A stretch of 64,000 bases of DNA from Flavobacterium lacus (GCF_003268815.1 NZ_QLSV01000006.1:145751-209750), one strand, 5' to 3'; positions 28,053-39,260 are shown, counted from the first letter of the stretch. Made by a program: numbers and translations. Notes: generated by a model not told the origin, from the letters alone.

Positions 28053-28164
28053 TTCAAAAATTAGGATAGCTTATTAATTATCGAAGTTTAAAATAGTTTT
28101 CTAACTTGATAATTTTGATTTAAGAGGAATTGAAATTTATTTTTTTTATTATCCTTAACTCGCT

Positions 28165-28172
28165 TACCTTTG
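28165..28172 (+). promoter_or_regulatory. -7 promoter element for maeB
   Basis: TACCTTTG matches TAnnTTTG and lies 27 nt before the maeB start codon. No clear TTG is seen upstream. Confidence 0.65.
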
Positions 28173-28199
28173 TGAGTCAATCATAGAAGAACCAAATTC

Positions 28200-30497
28200 A
28201 TGCACAAAGACAGTAAACGAAGAGAAGCCCTTTTATACCACGCCAAACCAACTCCCGGAAAAATTCAAGTGGTTCCAACCAAAAAATATGCAACACAACG
28301 TGATTTGTCGTTGGCCTATTCACCCGGTGTGGCCGAACCTTGTTTGGAAATTGCCAAAGATGTCAACAACGTTTATAAATACACCGCCAAAGGAAACTTG
28401 GTAGCCGTAATCACCAACGGAACGGCTGTTTTAGGCTTAGGCGATATTGGTCCGGAAGCTTCAAAACCCGTGATGGAAGGAAAGGCATTACTCTTTAAAA
28501 TTTTTGCAGACATCGACGTGTTTGATATTGAAGTGGGCACCAAAGACATTGATGCTTTTATCGAAACCGTAAAAAATATTGCTCCCACTTTTGGGGGGAT
28601 AAATTTAGAGGATATCAAAGCTCCCGAATCATTTGAAATCGAACGCCGTTTGGTGCAAGAGTTAAATATTCCGGTAATGCACGATGATCAGCATGGAACG
28701 GCAATTATTTCTTCAGCAGCCTTATTAAATGCATTAGAATTGGCCGGAAAAAATATAGCGAAAATTAAAGTGGTAGTTTCAGGTGCGGGTTCTGCAGCAT
28801 TAGCTTGTGCTAATTTGTATCTTTTACTTGGCTTAAAAGCCGAAAATATAATTATGTTTGATCGTGATGGTGTTTTGCACGCGGAACGAACAGACTTATC
28901 TCCTTTACAACAAAAGTATACTTCCGGAAAAAAAGGAACCGATTTGCAAACAGCTTTGATCAATGCTGATGTCTTTCTGGGTTTATCTGCCGGAAATATC
29001 CTCACATCCGAAATGCTTTTAGGAATGGCCAATGACCCAATCGTTTTTGCCATGGCAAATCCGATTCCTGAAATTGATTATAATGTTGCGATAAATACCC
29101 GAAAAGACATCATTATGGCAACTGGTCGTTCAGATCATCCTAACCAAGTGAATAACGTGCTTGGTTTTCCGTATATTTTTAGAGGAGCGTTGGATGTCAG
29201 AGCGACAAAAATAAATGAAGCGATGAAAATGGCCGCTGTTCGTGCCTTAGCATTATTAGCAAAAATGCCTGTACCTGAGCAAGTGAATATCGCTTACGGC
29301 GAAACCAAATTGAATTTTGGTCGCGATTATATTATTCCAAAACCATTCGACCCACGCTTGATAACCATTGTTGCTCCGGCAGTTGCAAAAGCCGCGATGG
29401 AGTCCGGTGTGGCCCAAAATCCTATTTTAGATTGGGATAAATATGAAGAAGAATTGGCTGAACGATTAGGCTCTGATAACAAGATGGTTCGACTTTTGGC
29501 TAATCGTGCTAAAACCGAACCAAAACGAATCATTTTTGCCGAAGCTGACCATTTAGATGTTTTGAAAGCTGCTCAAATTGTGATGGAAGAAGGAATTGGT
29601 AAGCCGATTTTACTCGGAAATAAAGAAATTATTTTAGAACTAAAAGAAGAAATCGGTTTTGATGTTGAAGTGCCCATTTTAGACCCTAAAACAAAAGAAT
29701 GTGACGATAAGCGAATGCAATATGCCACTACTTTTTGGGAAAGCAGAAAACGAAGAGGAATTTCGTTACTAGATGCTCAAAAATGGATGAGAGAACGCAA
29801 TTATTTTGCCGCAATGATGGTCAACGAAGGTGAAGCAGATGCTTTAGTAACGGGCTATTCCAGAAGTTATCCGGCTGTCGTTAAGCCAATTATGGAGTTA
29901 ATTGATAAAGCTCCCGGTGTCAGTCGAATTGCCACAACAAATATGATGATGACCAATCGCGGACCCATATTTTTCTCGGATACTGCCATTAATGTTGATC
30001 CAACTGCTGATGATTTAGCAAAAATTGCTTTGATGACAGCCAAAACAGTGAGAATGTTCGGAATGCAGCCTGTTGTAGCCATGGTTTCCTATTCAAATTT
30101 TGGTTCATCAAGTAATGAAAGTGCCGTGAAAGTGCGTCAGGCCGTGGCTTATCTTCATAAATATTATCCTGATTTAATTGTTGACGGCGAAATTCAAGCC
30201 GATTTTGCATTAAATCCTGAAATGTTAAAAGATAAATTTCCATTTTCAAAATTAGCCGGAAAAAAGGTAAATACGCTAATTTTTCCCAATTTAGAAGCTG
30301 CCAATATAAATTATAAAATGCTGAAAGAATTATATAAAGTTGATTCAATTGGTCCAATTATGCTGGGACTAGACAAGCCTGTTCACATTTTTCAATTGGG
30401 AGCCAGTGTAGAAGAAATGGTTAACATGGCAGCCGTTGCGGTAGTAGATGCTCAGGAAAAAGAAAAGCGTTATAAGTCCATTAAAGTGAGTTTTTAA
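28200..30497 (+). CDS. maeB: NADP-dependent malic enzyme with C-terminal phosphotransacetylase-like domain
   Basis: The enzyme decarboxylates malate to pyruvate with reduction of NADP. The 765-residue product is the fused MaeB type. The malic-enzyme part spans about 1-430, with the substrate region LAYSPGVAEPC near 37-47, HDDQHGTA, and the nucleotide-binding VVSGAGSAALACANL. A region homologous to phosphate acetyltransferase (about 430-765) is thought to be regulatory in these fusions. The length and layout are normal for the family. It stands alone upstream of ruvA. Confidence 0.95.
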   Translation: MHKDSKRREALLYHAKPTPGKIQVVPTKKYATQRDLSLAYSPGVAEPCLEIAKDVNNVYKYTAKGNLVAVITNGTAVLGLGDIGPEASKPVMEGKALLFKIFADIDVFDIEVGTKDIDAFIETVKNIAPTFGGINLEDIKAPESFEIERRLVQELNIPVMHDDQHGTAIISSAALLNALELAGKNIAKIKVVVSGAGSAALACANLYLLLGLKAENIIMFDRDGVLHAERTDLSPLQQKYTSGKKGTDLQTALINADVFLGLSAGNILTSEMLLGMANDPIVFAMANPIPEIDYNVAINTRKDIIMATGRSDHPNQVNNVLGFPYIFRGALDVRATKINEAMKMAAVRALALLAKMPVPEQVNIAYGETKLNFGRDYIIPKPFDPRLITIVAPAVAKAAMESGVAQNPILDWDKYEEELAERLGSDNKMVRLLANRAKTEPKRIIFAEADHLDVLKAAQIVMEEGIGKPILLGNKEIILELKEEIGFDVEVPILDPKTKECDDKRMQYATTFWESRKRRGISLLDAQKWMRERNYFAAMMVNEGEADALVTGYSRSYPAVVKPIMELIDKAPGVSRIATTNMMMTNRGPIFFSDTAINVDPTADDLAKIALMTAKTVRMFGMQPVVAMVSYSNFGSSSNESAVKVRQAVAYLHKYYPDLIVDGEIQADFALNPEMLKDKFPFSKLAGKKVNTLIFPNLEAANINYKMLKELYKVDSIGPIMLGLDKPVHIFQLGASVEEMVNMAAVAVVDAQEKEKRYKSIKVSF

Positions 30498-30524
30498 CTA
30501 AATTTTAGGATATTAATCGTTTTG

Positions 30525-30557
30525 TTGATTAATAATTAAAGATTTTTGTTACATTTG
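30525..30557 (+). promoter_or_regulatory. Promoter for ruvA (and possibly sprA)
   Basis: TACATTTG at 30550-30557 matches TAnnTTTG, and a TTG at 30525-30527 is 22 nt upstream. The TTG falls at the end of the loop of an AT-rich inverted repeat, TATTAATC / GATTAATA (30511-30534). Confidence 0.65.
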
Positions 30558-30577
30558 AAAACTAACTTTTAGTTTAC

Positions 30578-31159
30578 ATGATTGCTCACATACAAGGTCG
30601 TTTGGTGGAAAAAACACCTACCGATGTAGTCATTGACTGCAACGGGGTGGGGTATCAACTGCATATTTCATTGCATACTTTTTCACTTATTCCAGATTCA
30701 GATACTATTAAATTATTTACGTATCTTCAGATTAAAGAAGATGCACATACCTTGTTTGGTTTTGTCGAAAAATCAGAAAGAGAGATTTTCAAACTCTTAC
30801 TTTCCGTTTCCGGAATTGGAGCTAGTATTGCCAGAACAATGCTTTCGTCAATGGAACCAAAGCAAATACTGCAAGCCTTAGCCAATGGCGATGTCCATAC
30901 CATTCAATCCATCAAAGGAATTGGAGCAAAAACAGCACAACGGGCTATCTTAGATTTAAAAGAAAAAGTGTTAAAGGTGTATGATTTAGATGAAGTTTCG
31001 ATGTCTTTAAACAATACAAATAAAGATGAAGCGTTATCTGCCTTGGAGGTTTTAGGTTTTAACAAAAAATTGGCAGAAAGAGTGGTAGAAAAAATTGTGA
31101 AAGAGAATCCTGATGCCACCATTGAAACAATAATTAAACAAGCATTAAAAAATTTATAA
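30578..31159 (+). CDS. ruvA: Holliday junction branch migration protein RuvA
   Basis: RuvA is the tetrameric junction-binding partner of RuvB. The 193-residue product has the N-terminal OB fold (MIAHIQGRLVEKTPTDVVID), two helix-hairpin-helix motifs (LLSVSGIGASIARTML near 70-86 and IKGIGAKTAQRAILDLK near 107-123), and the C-terminal RuvB-binding domain. The length is normal. The giant sprA gene starts 3 nt after its stop. Confidence 0.96.
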   Translation: MIAHIQGRLVEKTPTDVVIDCNGVGYQLHISLHTFSLIPDSDTIKLFTYLQIKEDAHTLFGFVEKSEREIFKLLLSVSGIGASIARTMLSSMEPKQILQALANGDVHTIQSIKGIGAKTAQRAILDLKEKVLKVYDLDEVSMSLNNTNKDEALSALEVLGFNKKLAERVVEKIVKENPDATIETIIKQALKNL

Positions 31160-31162
31160 TTC

Positions 31163-34100
31163 TTGAAAACTACGTATAATTTTAATTTTTTTGTGTCATT
31201 GAAAGCATGCTTTTTTTGGCCCATGTTTTTTATAAGTTTTGCCGCATTTTCTCAAGTTGATGAGAATGAAACCCCAACAGATTCGGTTGGTTATAATACA
31301 GGAAAAGTAGTATTAAGCAATCCGCCAAGTATTGTTTCGGCATATACGTATGACCCCGTAACCGACCGCTATATTTACAATAGTAAAATTGGAGAATTCA
31401 ACATCAACTATCCGGTTATTCTCACCCCTAAAGAATATGAAGAGTTAGTGCTTCGCGAGTCGATGCGTAATTATTTTAAACAAAAATTAGATGCAATCGA
31501 TGGGAAAAAAGAAGGGGCAGAAGATGGGAAAAAAGATTTATTGCCACGCTACTATGTAAATTCTGGTTTTTTTGAAACAATTTTCGGAAGTAACACGATC
31601 GATGTTCAGCCGAGAGGGTCTGTTGAAATGGATCTAGGGGTTCGCTACACAAAACAAGATAATCCCTCCTTTTCGCCAAGGAATAGAACAACAACTACCT
31701 TTGATTTTGATCAACGGATAAATATGAGTTTAACCGGTAAAGTGGGAACGAGGTTAAATGTGAATGCTAATTATGATACACAATCTACGTTTGCTTTTCA
31801 AAACCTTATAAAGCTAGAATACACCCCGGATGAGGATGCAATTTTGCAAAAAATAGAAGTAGGTAACGTTAGTATGCCTTTAAATAATACGCTCATTCGC
31901 GGAGCTCAAAGTTTATTTGGGGTAAAAGCTCAGTTTCAATTTGGACGAACAACAATTACCGGAGTTTTTTCTGAACAAAAGTCACAAACACGTTCAGTAA
32001 CTGCTGAAGGAGGAGGAACAGTCCAAGATTTTCAAATGTTTGCTTTGGAGTATGATTCAGACAGACACTTTTTTCTTTCTCAATATTTCAGAAACAGATA
32101 TGATGGCTCGTTAAGGCAATATCCAATGATTGATAGTCGTGTACAAATTACACGGATTGAAGTTTGGATAACCAATCGTCAAAATAGAATAAACACTTCA
32201 CAAGAAGGAAATAATTTAAGAAATATAATTGCTCTTCAGGATTTAGGTGAGGCACAATTACCGGGATTATCTGATGCAGAAGTTGTTGGAATTAGTCCAA
32301 TACCGGGAGGCTTTTTTAACGTTATTGCCAATACACCATCAAAAAACTCGAATAACGATTTTGACCCGGCTTTGATTCAAAACGGAAATGGTTTGCTGCG
32401 TCCTCAAATTAGAGAAATTGTGACCTCCAATGAAGGTTTTAATTACAATGCCGTTGAAGGGTTAGATTATTCTAAATTGGAGAACGCTAGAAAGTTAACC
32501 ACGAATGAATTCACATACCATCCGCAATTAGGATATATTTCGCTTCAACAAAAATTAGCAAACGATGAAGTTATTGCCGTGGCTTATCAATATACAATAG
32601 GAGATGATGTTTATCAAGTGGGTGAGTTTGGTAACGATGGGGTTGAATCAACTGTAGTAGACCCCGGGACAAATATTCCTGTCACACAATGTTTGATTCT
32701 GAAAATGTTGAAAAGTAATTTAACAAATGTTGAAAAACCAATATGGAATTTAATGATGAAAAACATCTACCAAATTCCGGGTGCTTTTCAGTTAGATCAG
32801 GAAGATTTCAGGTTCAATATTTTATATTCTGATCCGTCACCTTTAAATTATATCACATTAACTAATCCACTTCCATCTCCTGAGGATGAAGTTTCTGAAA
32901 CACCATTGCTACGAGTTTTTAACGTGGACCGTTTAAATTACACCAACGACCCGCAGCAAGGGGGAGATGGATTTTTTGATTTTATCCCAGGATTGACAGT
33001 TGATAGTCAAAATGGACGATTGATTTTCACAACCGTTGAACCTTTCGGGAAGCATTTATTTGATAAATTGAAATCGACTTCGGGAGAGGATTACAACAAT
33101 ACGGTTACAGGGTATAATGCCAATCAAAACAAATACGTTTACCGAAAAATGTATCGAAGTACACAAGCCGATGCACTTCAAGAAAGCGAAAAAAATAAAT
33201 TTTTGCTTCGTGGGCGTTATAAGTCATCAGGCGGAGACGGAATTCCCATTGGTGCATTCAATGTGCCAAGAGGGTCAGTGGTTGTTACAGCGGGAGGGCG
33301 AACATTAGCGGAAGGGATTGATTATACAGTAAATTATCAGTTGGGGAGGGTTCGGATTTTAGACCCTTCTTTACAAGCATCCGGAACACCAATTAATATT
33401 TCTGTTGAAAATAACTCTGTTTTCGGTCAGCAAACCAGGCGTTTTATGGGCGTTAATGTGGATCATAAATTTTCAGATAAATTTCAAGTTGGGGCTACCT
33501 ATTTGAGGATGACTGAAAGGCCTTTTACACAGAAATCAAGTTTTGGACAAGAATCTGTCAACAATTCGATTTTTGGATTCAATGGAAATTATTCAGCAGA
33601 ACTTCCTTTTTTAACCCGATTAGTAAATAAATTACCAAATATAGATACGGATGTTCCTTCCAATATCTCCGTTCGTGGAGAAGTTGCCTTCTTAAAGCCG
33701 GGCACGCCAAAAGCAGATAATTTTGATGGTGAATCTACCCTATATGTCGATGATTTTGAAGGTTCTCAAACCACTATTGACATGAAGTCAGCTTTGGCTT
33801 GGAGTCTCTCTAGTGTGCCTTTGAATAATAATGAAAGTACCTACAATTTTGGGGAGACTCTTACAGGAAGAAATACCGGTTTTAAGCGAGCAAAATTAGC
33901 TTGGTATACCGTTGATCCAATTTTCTACACCAGTCAGAGACCTACTGGCATTTCCGATGATGAAATGGCTTTAAACAAGACCAGAAGAATTTTTATCAAT
34001 GAAATTTTTCCGGTAACCGATATTGCTCAAGGACAACAAACGGTTATTAATACATTGGATTTAACTTATTTCCCCACAGAAAGAGGACCTTACAATTACA

Positions 34101-37100
34101 ATCCTGAAACTACCACCGCTAACACATTACCAAATCCTGAAACTAATTTTGGGGGTATAATGCGGGCGATAAATTCAACTAACTTTGAACAAGGAAATGT
34201 TGAGTACATTCAGTTTTGGATGCTGGACCCCTATTTTGGAACGGATGAGTTTAACCCAGCTAACACTGGTGAAATTTATTTAAACTTAGGAGAAATTTCA
34301 GAAGATGTGCTGAAAGACGGAAGAAAACAATATGAAAATGGTTTGCCAGGAGTTGGTTCAACACAGCCTACTATTCCAACATTCTGGGGAAAAGTTCCGG
34401 CTTCGCAATCGCTTATCTATGCATTTGATACGGAAAATGGTAATAGGGCTCTTCAAGATGTTGGTCTAGATGGTGTTAATGATGCCGAAGAAGCACAATT
34501 AGAGGGGCTAGCTCCTCAGTTTTTAACTTTTGAAGATCCTGCTGCGGATAATTATCAGTTTTATTTAAATGCTTCCGGTAATGTGATTGAACGCTATAAA
34601 AACTATAATGGTTTAGAGCGAAACTCTCCTGTTGACGTTGCCGATAATAACCGAGGAAATTCGACATTACCCGATGCAGAAGACATAAACAGAGATAATA
34701 CCATGAATACCATCAATGCGTATTTTGAGTATAAAATTGATGTTTCACCAAATATGAGTGTTGGTCAAAATTATATAACAGATATTGTTCCTGTAGCAGC
34801 AACTCCACCGGGAAATAGTGGTCCCGGTTTACCTGAGGCAAGATGGCTTCAATTTAAAATTCCGGTTTCTCAATTTCAAAATAAAATAGGAAGCATATCA
34901 GATTTTCGTTCAATACGTTTTATGAGAATGTTTATGACCGGATTTACAGAAGAGATTACGGTTCGTTTTGGCGTTTTAGAATTAGTTCGTGGAGAGTGGA
35001 GAAGGTACTTAGGAACGTTAGATCCAAATGAAACAGTAGAACAAGATGAAGACGATAATACAGCTTTTGATGTACAATCGGTCAATATTCAAGAAAATAG
35101 TAACAGAACCCCAATTCGCTATGTAATGCCTCCGGGAGTACAAAGAGAACAGTTGTTTAACAATAATACTGTTATCAATCAAAATGAGCAATCACTGTCG
35201 CTTCGAGTAGCTAAAAAGAACACTAGTCTGCCCGGTGGTTTAGAGCCGCAAGATTCGAGAGCAGTTTTTAAAAATTTAGAGGTTGATATGCGTCAGTTTG
35301 AAAAGCTGAAAATGTTTATTCATGCTGAAGCTATCGAAAACAACGTTGATGCCGATCGATTATTGGATGATGAAATGGTGGCTTTTATCCGTTTTGGAAA
35401 TGACTTTATTTCGAATTTTTATCAAGTTGAAATTCCTTTGAAAGTCACACCCCATGGTTCCACAGTGCCAGAGGAAGTTTGGCCTCAAGCCAATGAAATT
35501 GATTTGAATTTAGCCTTGTTAACTCAACTTAAAATTTTAGCGATAAATGGTGCAAACCCAAATCCTGATGAAATTTATTTTCAAGATGAAGATCAATTAG
35601 ATGCCTCAGCAGCTTCAAAACCAAATAAACTTCGTTTGGGTATAAAAGGTAATCCCAACTTTGGCTTAGTTAGAACCCTAATGATTGGTTTAAGAAATAC
35701 CAAAACAGGTCAAGTTGAGCTTGAAAGTATTCGGGGTGAAGTTTGGTTTAATGAATTACGTGTAGCCGGGTTAAAAAACAAAGGTGGATATGCTGCCGTT
35801 TTAAATGTAGATGCAAATGCAGCTGATTTTGCGACCGTATCGGCAACCGGAAGAATGAGCACAATTGGGTTTGGTGCATTAGAGCAAGGGGTAAATGAAC
35901 GAAGCCGAGAAGATATGCAACAATATGACATTGTAACAAACATCAATGTAGGTCAATTATTTCCAAAAAAATGGGGAATAACCTTACCATTTAATTATGC
36001 TATTGGAGAGCAAACTATCACTCCGGAATATGATCCTTTCAATCAGGATATTAGACTCGAGCAATTGTTAGAAATAACTACTGATGGTGCTGAACGGGAA
36101 AATATAGAAAAACGAGCAATTGATTATACCAAACGAACAAGTATAAATTTTATTGGGGTTCGAAAAGAACGCGGACCTGAACAAAAAGCCCGTATTTATG
36201 ATGTGGAGAATCTAACTTTTTCCCATTCGTTTAACGAAATTGAAAAACATAATTATGAAATAGAGGATTTTGTTGATCAACAAACCAGAACAGCAGTTGA
36301 TTTTGCACATACCTTTCAGAACAAACCAATAGAGCCTCTAAAAAGTAATAAATTTTTGAAAAAGTCGCAATACTGGAAATTATTGAGTGATTTCAATTTT
36401 AATTATTTACCCTCTAATATCAACTTTAGTACAAATATAATCAGACAGTTCAACCGACAACAATTCAGACAGGTTGAAGTGGAAGGAATTCCATTATCTG
36501 CCTTGTATAGAAGAAATTATTTATTCAACTATCAATATGGGTTTAATTTTAACCTTACAAAGTCATTAAAATTAAACTACACAGTTAGTAGAGCCAATAT
36601 TGTTAGAAATTATTTTGATGAAGAGGGGTTTCCGGAAGAAGAGAACAGAATTTTTGATGATTATTGGAGTGTTGGTACTCCCGATCAGCATAATCAACAA
36701 TTTGTGTTGAATTATGATATTCCCATAAATAAAATCCCTTTTTTAAGTTTTTTAAAGTCTAATTATTCTTTTACTGGAACTTATAGCTGGATGCGTTCCT
36801 CTGATGCCTTGTCTACATTTGAAACAGAGGATGGATTTGTGTTTAATTTAGGAAATACTATACAAAATTCAGGTTCGCACCGTTTGAATGCAACGATGAA
36901 TATGGATATGTTTTATAAATATGTTGGTTTAACAAAAACTAAAAAGAAATCTGCCCCATCTAAACCTGCTGCTCCAAAACCCGGAGAAAAAATCGTAAGT
37001 ACAAGACAGCCGCAACAATCCGAAGGAAATGTGTTTTTGGATGGTTTAATAGGTGTTCTAACTAGCGTGAAAAACATTCAAGTTAATTATACACAGAACG

Positions 37101-38392
37101 AAGGTACAGTTTTGCCGGGCTATACTCAGTCACTCGGTTTTTTTGGTTCATCAAAACCAACCACAGGATTTATATTCGGCCTTCAAGACGATGTGCGATA
37201 CGAAGCCGCCCGACGTGGGTGGTTAACCATTTACCCCGAATTTAACCAAAACTTCACACAAGTCGTTACTAAGCAATTGAACGCAACTGCCAAGGTTGAT
37301 TTATTTCCAGACCTAACAATAGATCTTACTGCTGATAGAAATTATATGGAAAATTTTTCTGAGCAATATGATGTAGAAAATGGAATATATACTTCAAGAT
37401 CACCATATACTACCGGTAACTTTTCAATTTCAACTGTTTTGATTAAAACAGCTTTTCAAAAAAGTGATGAAAGTAATTCTGCCGCATTCCAAGAATTTAG
37501 AGATAATCGCTTGGAGATAGCTAATCGTTTAGCAGAACAATATTATGTTGGTGATATTCCAAGAGTGACAGATGCTTCAAACCCAAATTTTGGTTTTCCT
37601 GTTGGCTTTGGAAGAAGTAGTCAGGCGGTTTTAATTCCTTCTTTTTTGGCGGCTTATTCCGGTAAAGAATCAGGGGGTGTTTCTTTAAGTGCGTTAAGAG
37701 ATATACCGCTTCCAAACTGGACAGTTAAATACAGTGGATTGATGCGTTACAAATTCTTTAAAGACAGATTCAAACGTTTTTCGTTACAGCACAGTTACAA
37801 AGCAGCCTATACAATCAATTCGTTCCGGTCAAATTTTGAATATGAACAAAATCCTAATCAATTAGACCAAGGAGGTAATTTTTACAATAAAACGCTTGTC
37901 CAAAATGTGAACCTGGTAGAACAATTTAACCCATTGATTCGGGTTGATTTTGAAATGCAAAATTCTTTTAAATTTTTAGCCGAAATGAAAAAAGACAGAG
38001 CATTATCCATGAGTTTTGATAATAATCTTCTAACTGAAATTCAAGGGTTGGAATATATTGTTGGGCTTGGCTTCCGATTTAAAGATGTTACCTTTACTTC
38101 CGCTCTGGCAGACAATCCGCAAGGCGTAATTAAAAGTGATATTAACATTAGGACCGATTTTTCTTTTAGAGATAACAAAACTATCGTTCGTTATTTAGAT
38201 TATGATAACAACCAATTGTCTGGGGGACAAAATATTTGGTCTGCAAAATTAACTGCTGATTATGCATTTAGCAAAAATCTTACAGCAATATTCTTTTACG
38301 ACCACACTTTTTCTAAAGCAGTAATTTCCACGGCATTTCCTTTGACTAATATTAGAGCAGGATTTACATTGCGATATAATTTTGGTAATTAA
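31163..38392 (+). CDS. sprA: SprA, type IX secretion outer-membrane translocon
   Basis: SprA is the very large outer-membrane barrel through which type IX secretion substrates leave the cell, and it is needed for gliding. The product is 2409 residues, the usual size. The N-terminus has a signal peptide (hydrophobic segment ending in AAFSQ near residue 31). The family pattern GRTLAEGIDYTVNYQLGRVR lies near residue 715, and the C-terminal third is rich in aromatic beta strands, ending in a typical outer-membrane strand (GFTLRYNFGN). The chosen start is TTG at 31163, 3 nt after ruvA; an internal ATG would shorten the signal. The downstream order gcvH, VanZ, TonB, remB supports the call. Confidence 0.95.
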   Translation: MKTTYNFNFFVSLKACFFWPMFFISFAAFSQVDENETPTDSVGYNTGKVVLSNPPSIVSAYTYDPVTDRYIYNSKIGEFNINYPVILTPKEYEELVLRESMRNYFKQKLDAIDGKKEGAEDGKKDLLPRYYVNSGFFETIFGSNTIDVQPRGSVEMDLGVRYTKQDNPSFSPRNRTTTTFDFDQRINMSLTGKVGTRLNVNANYDTQSTFAFQNLIKLEYTPDEDAILQKIEVGNVSMPLNNTLIRGAQSLFGVKAQFQFGRTTITGVFSEQKSQTRSVTAEGGGTVQDFQMFALEYDSDRHFFLSQYFRNRYDGSLRQYPMIDSRVQITRIEVWITNRQNRINTSQEGNNLRNIIALQDLGEAQLPGLSDAEVVGISPIPGGFFNVIANTPSKNSNNDFDPALIQNGNGLLRPQIREIVTSNEGFNYNAVEGLDYSKLENARKLTTNEFTYHPQLGYISLQQKLANDEVIAVAYQYTIGDDVYQVGEFGNDGVESTVVDPGTNIPVTQCLILKMLKSNLTNVEKPIWNLMMKNIYQIPGAFQLDQEDFRFNILYSDPSPLNYITLTNPLPSPEDEVSETPLLRVFNVDRLNYTNDPQQGGDGFFDFIPGLTVDSQNGRLIFTTVEPFGKHLFDKLKSTSGEDYNNTVTGYNANQNKYVYRKMYRSTQADALQESEKNKFLLRGRYKSSGGDGIPIGAFNVPRGSVVVTAGGRTLAEGIDYTVNYQLGRVRILDPSLQASGTPINISVENNSVFGQQTRRFMGVNVDHKFSDKFQVGATYLRMTERPFTQKSSFGQESVNNSIFGFNGNYSAELPFLTRLVNKLPNIDTDVPSNISVRGEVAFLKPGTPKADNFDGESTLYVDDFEGSQTTIDMKSALAWSLSSVPLNNNESTYNFGETLTGRNTGFKRAKLAWYTVDPIFYTSQRPTGISDDEMALNKTRRIFINEIFPVTDIAQGQQTVINTLDLTYFPTERGPYNYNPETTTANTLPNPETNFGGIMRAINSTNFEQGNVEYIQFWMLDPYFGTDEFNPANTGEIYLNLGEISEDVLKDGRKQYENGLPGVGSTQPTIPTFWGKVPASQSLIYAFDTENGNRALQDVGLDGVNDAEEAQLEGLAPQFLTFEDPAADNYQFYLNASGNVIERYKNYNGLERNSPVDVADNNRGNSTLPDAEDINRDNTMNTINAYFEYKIDVSPNMSVGQNYITDIVPVAATPPGNSGPGLPEARWLQFKIPVSQFQNKIGSISDFRSIRFMRMFMTGFTEEITVRFGVLELVRGEWRRYLGTLDPNETVEQDEDDNTAFDVQSVNIQENSNRTPIRYVMPPGVQREQLFNNNTVINQNEQSLSLRVAKKNTSLPGGLEPQDSRAVFKNLEVDMRQFEKLKMFIHAEAIENNVDADRLLDDEMVAFIRFGNDFISNFYQVEIPLKVTPHGSTVPEEVWPQANEIDLNLALLTQLKILAINGANPNPDEIYFQDEDQLDASAASKPNKLRLGIKGNPNFGLVRTLMIGLRNTKTGQVELESIRGEVWFNELRVAGLKNKGGYAAVLNVDANAADFATVSATGRMSTIGFGALEQGVNERSREDMQQYDIVTNINVGQLFPKKWGITLPFNYAIGEQTITPEYDPFNQDIRLEQLLEITTDGAERENIEKRAIDYTKRTSINFIGVRKERGPEQKARIYDVENLTFSHSFNEIEKHNYEIEDFVDQQTRTAVDFAHTFQNKPIEPLKSNKFLKKSQYWKLLSDFNFNYLPSNINFSTNIIRQFNRQQFRQVEVEGIPLSALYRRNYLFNYQYGFNFNLTKSLKLNYTVSRANIVRNYFDEEGFPEEENRIFDDYWSVGTPDQHNQQFVLNYDIPINKIPFLSFLKSNYSFTGTYSWMRSSDALSTFETEDGFVFNLGNTIQNSGSHRLNATMNMDMFYKYVGLTKTKKKSAPSKPAAPKPGEKIVSTRQPQQSEGNVFLDGLIGVLTSVKNIQVNYTQNEGTVLPGYTQSLGFFGSSKPTTGFIFGLQDDVRYEAARRGWLTIYPEFNQNFTQVVTKQLNATAKVDLFPDLTIDLTADRNYMENFSEQYDVENGIYTSRSPYTTGNFSISTVLIKTAFQKSDESNSAAFQEFRDNRLEIANRLAEQYYVGDIPRVTDASNPNFGFPVGFGRSSQAVLIPSFLAAYSGKESGGVSLSALRDIPLPNWTVKYSGLMRYKFFKDRFKRFSLQHSYKAAYTINSFRSNFEYEQNPNQLDQGGNFYNKTLVQNVNLVEQFNPLIRVDFEMQNSFKFLAEMKKDRALSMSFDNNLLTEIQGLEYIVGLGFRFKDVTFTSALADNPQGVIKSDINIRTDFSFRDNKTIVRYLDYDNNQLSGGQNIWSAKLTADYAFSKNLTAIFFYDHTFSKAVISTAFPLTNIRAGFTLRYNFGN

Positions 38393-38437
38393 CATAAAAA
38401 TTAATAAAAAAATAGTTTAAAATAGTAACATAAAAAT

Positions 38438-38445
38438 TACATTTG
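38438..38445 (+). promoter_or_regulatory. -7 promoter element for gcvH
   Basis: TACATTTG matches TAnnTTTG and lies 18 nt before the gcvH ATG at 38464, giving a short leader. Confidence 0.65.
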
Positions 38446-38463
38446 TACAAACAATTTAGAATA

Positions 38464-38844
38464 ATGAATATACCATCAAATTTAAAGTACACAAAAGACC
38501 ACGAATGGGTCAGTTTAGAAGGTGATGTTGCTACTGTAGGAATTACAGATTTTGCCCAAAAAGAACTTGGTGACATTGTATATGTTGAAGTAGAAACACT
38601 AGACCAGACTTTAGAAAAAGATGAAGTTTTTGGAACAGTTGAAGCCGTTAAAACCGTTTCAGATTTGTTTTTGCCTTTGGCTGGAGAAGTAATTGAGTTC
38701 AACGACAATCTGGAAGTCAAACCAGAAAATGTCAACACAGATCCTTATGGAAGCGGTTGGATGGTAAAAGTTAAAGTTTCAAATCCTGCTGATTTTGCGG
38801 ATTTGTTATCTAGCGAAGAATATAAAGAATTGATTGGTGCATAA
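38464..38844 (+). CDS. gcvH: Glycine cleavage system H protein
   Basis: The H protein carries the aminomethyl group on a lipoyl-lysine within the glycine cleavage complex. The 126-residue product has the typical start ([11 protein letters not shown]), the strand motif [17 protein letters not shown], and the lipoylation site in [11 protein letters not shown] (Lys near residue 63). I chose the ATG at 38464 over the one at 38443 because the latter overlaps the -7 element. The other glycine cleavage genes are not in the window. The VanZ-like gene overlaps its end. Confidence 0.96.
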   Translation: MNIPSNLKYTKDHEWVSLEGDVATVGITDFAQKELGDIVYVEVETLDQTLEKDEVFGTVEAVKTVSDLFLPLAGEVIEFNDNLEVKPENVNTDPYGSGWMVKVKVSNPADFADLLSSEEYKELIGA

Positions 38845-39211
38845 AAAAAACTTTTTCTTAATTGCCTTAATTAGTTGGATTTGTATAATCACAACATTAA
38901 GTTTGGCAAGTTTGAATGGTTTACCAAAAATTTCACCTGTAAATGGTGATAAATACGTTCATTTTTTATTTTATTTTATCTTAACCTTCTTACTCATCTT
39001 AAACTTGGGCTATAAGGTTGGTACAAATTATTCAATTATCATTTCATTCGTTATGGCTGTTTGCTATGGCATAATTATTGAGATATTACAAGGTGTTTTA
39101 ACAGAGAACAGAAAACCAGAAGTAGCAGATGCTTTAGCCAATTCCTTTGGCAGTTTTGTTGCAACAATTGTAGTTTACTTGAACAGAAAAAGGTTAAATA
39201 GTATAAAATAA
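38834..39211 (+). CDS. VanZ-like membrane protein
   Basis: The 125-residue product has four hydrophobic segments and the VanZ-family features: an aspartate-lysine-x-x-H motif ([12 protein letters not shown] near residue 37) and a later EILQG segment followed by a D-A-x-A-N motif. Function of these small VanZ-like proteins is not settled. The start is TTG at 38834 or GTG at 38837. Either overlaps the 3' end of gcvH, so translation is probably coupled. The TonB-like gene follows after 49 nt. Confidence 0.83.
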   Translation: MVHKKNFFLIALISWICIITTLSLASLNGLPKISPVNGDKYVHFLFYFILTFLLILNLGYKVGTNYSIIISFVMAVCYGIIIEILQGVLTENRKPEVADALANSFGSFVATIVVYLNRKRLNSIK

Positions 39212-39260
39212 TTTTAGTATTTTTAATAAATAGTTATATTAGCAACTCAATTAAAGAATT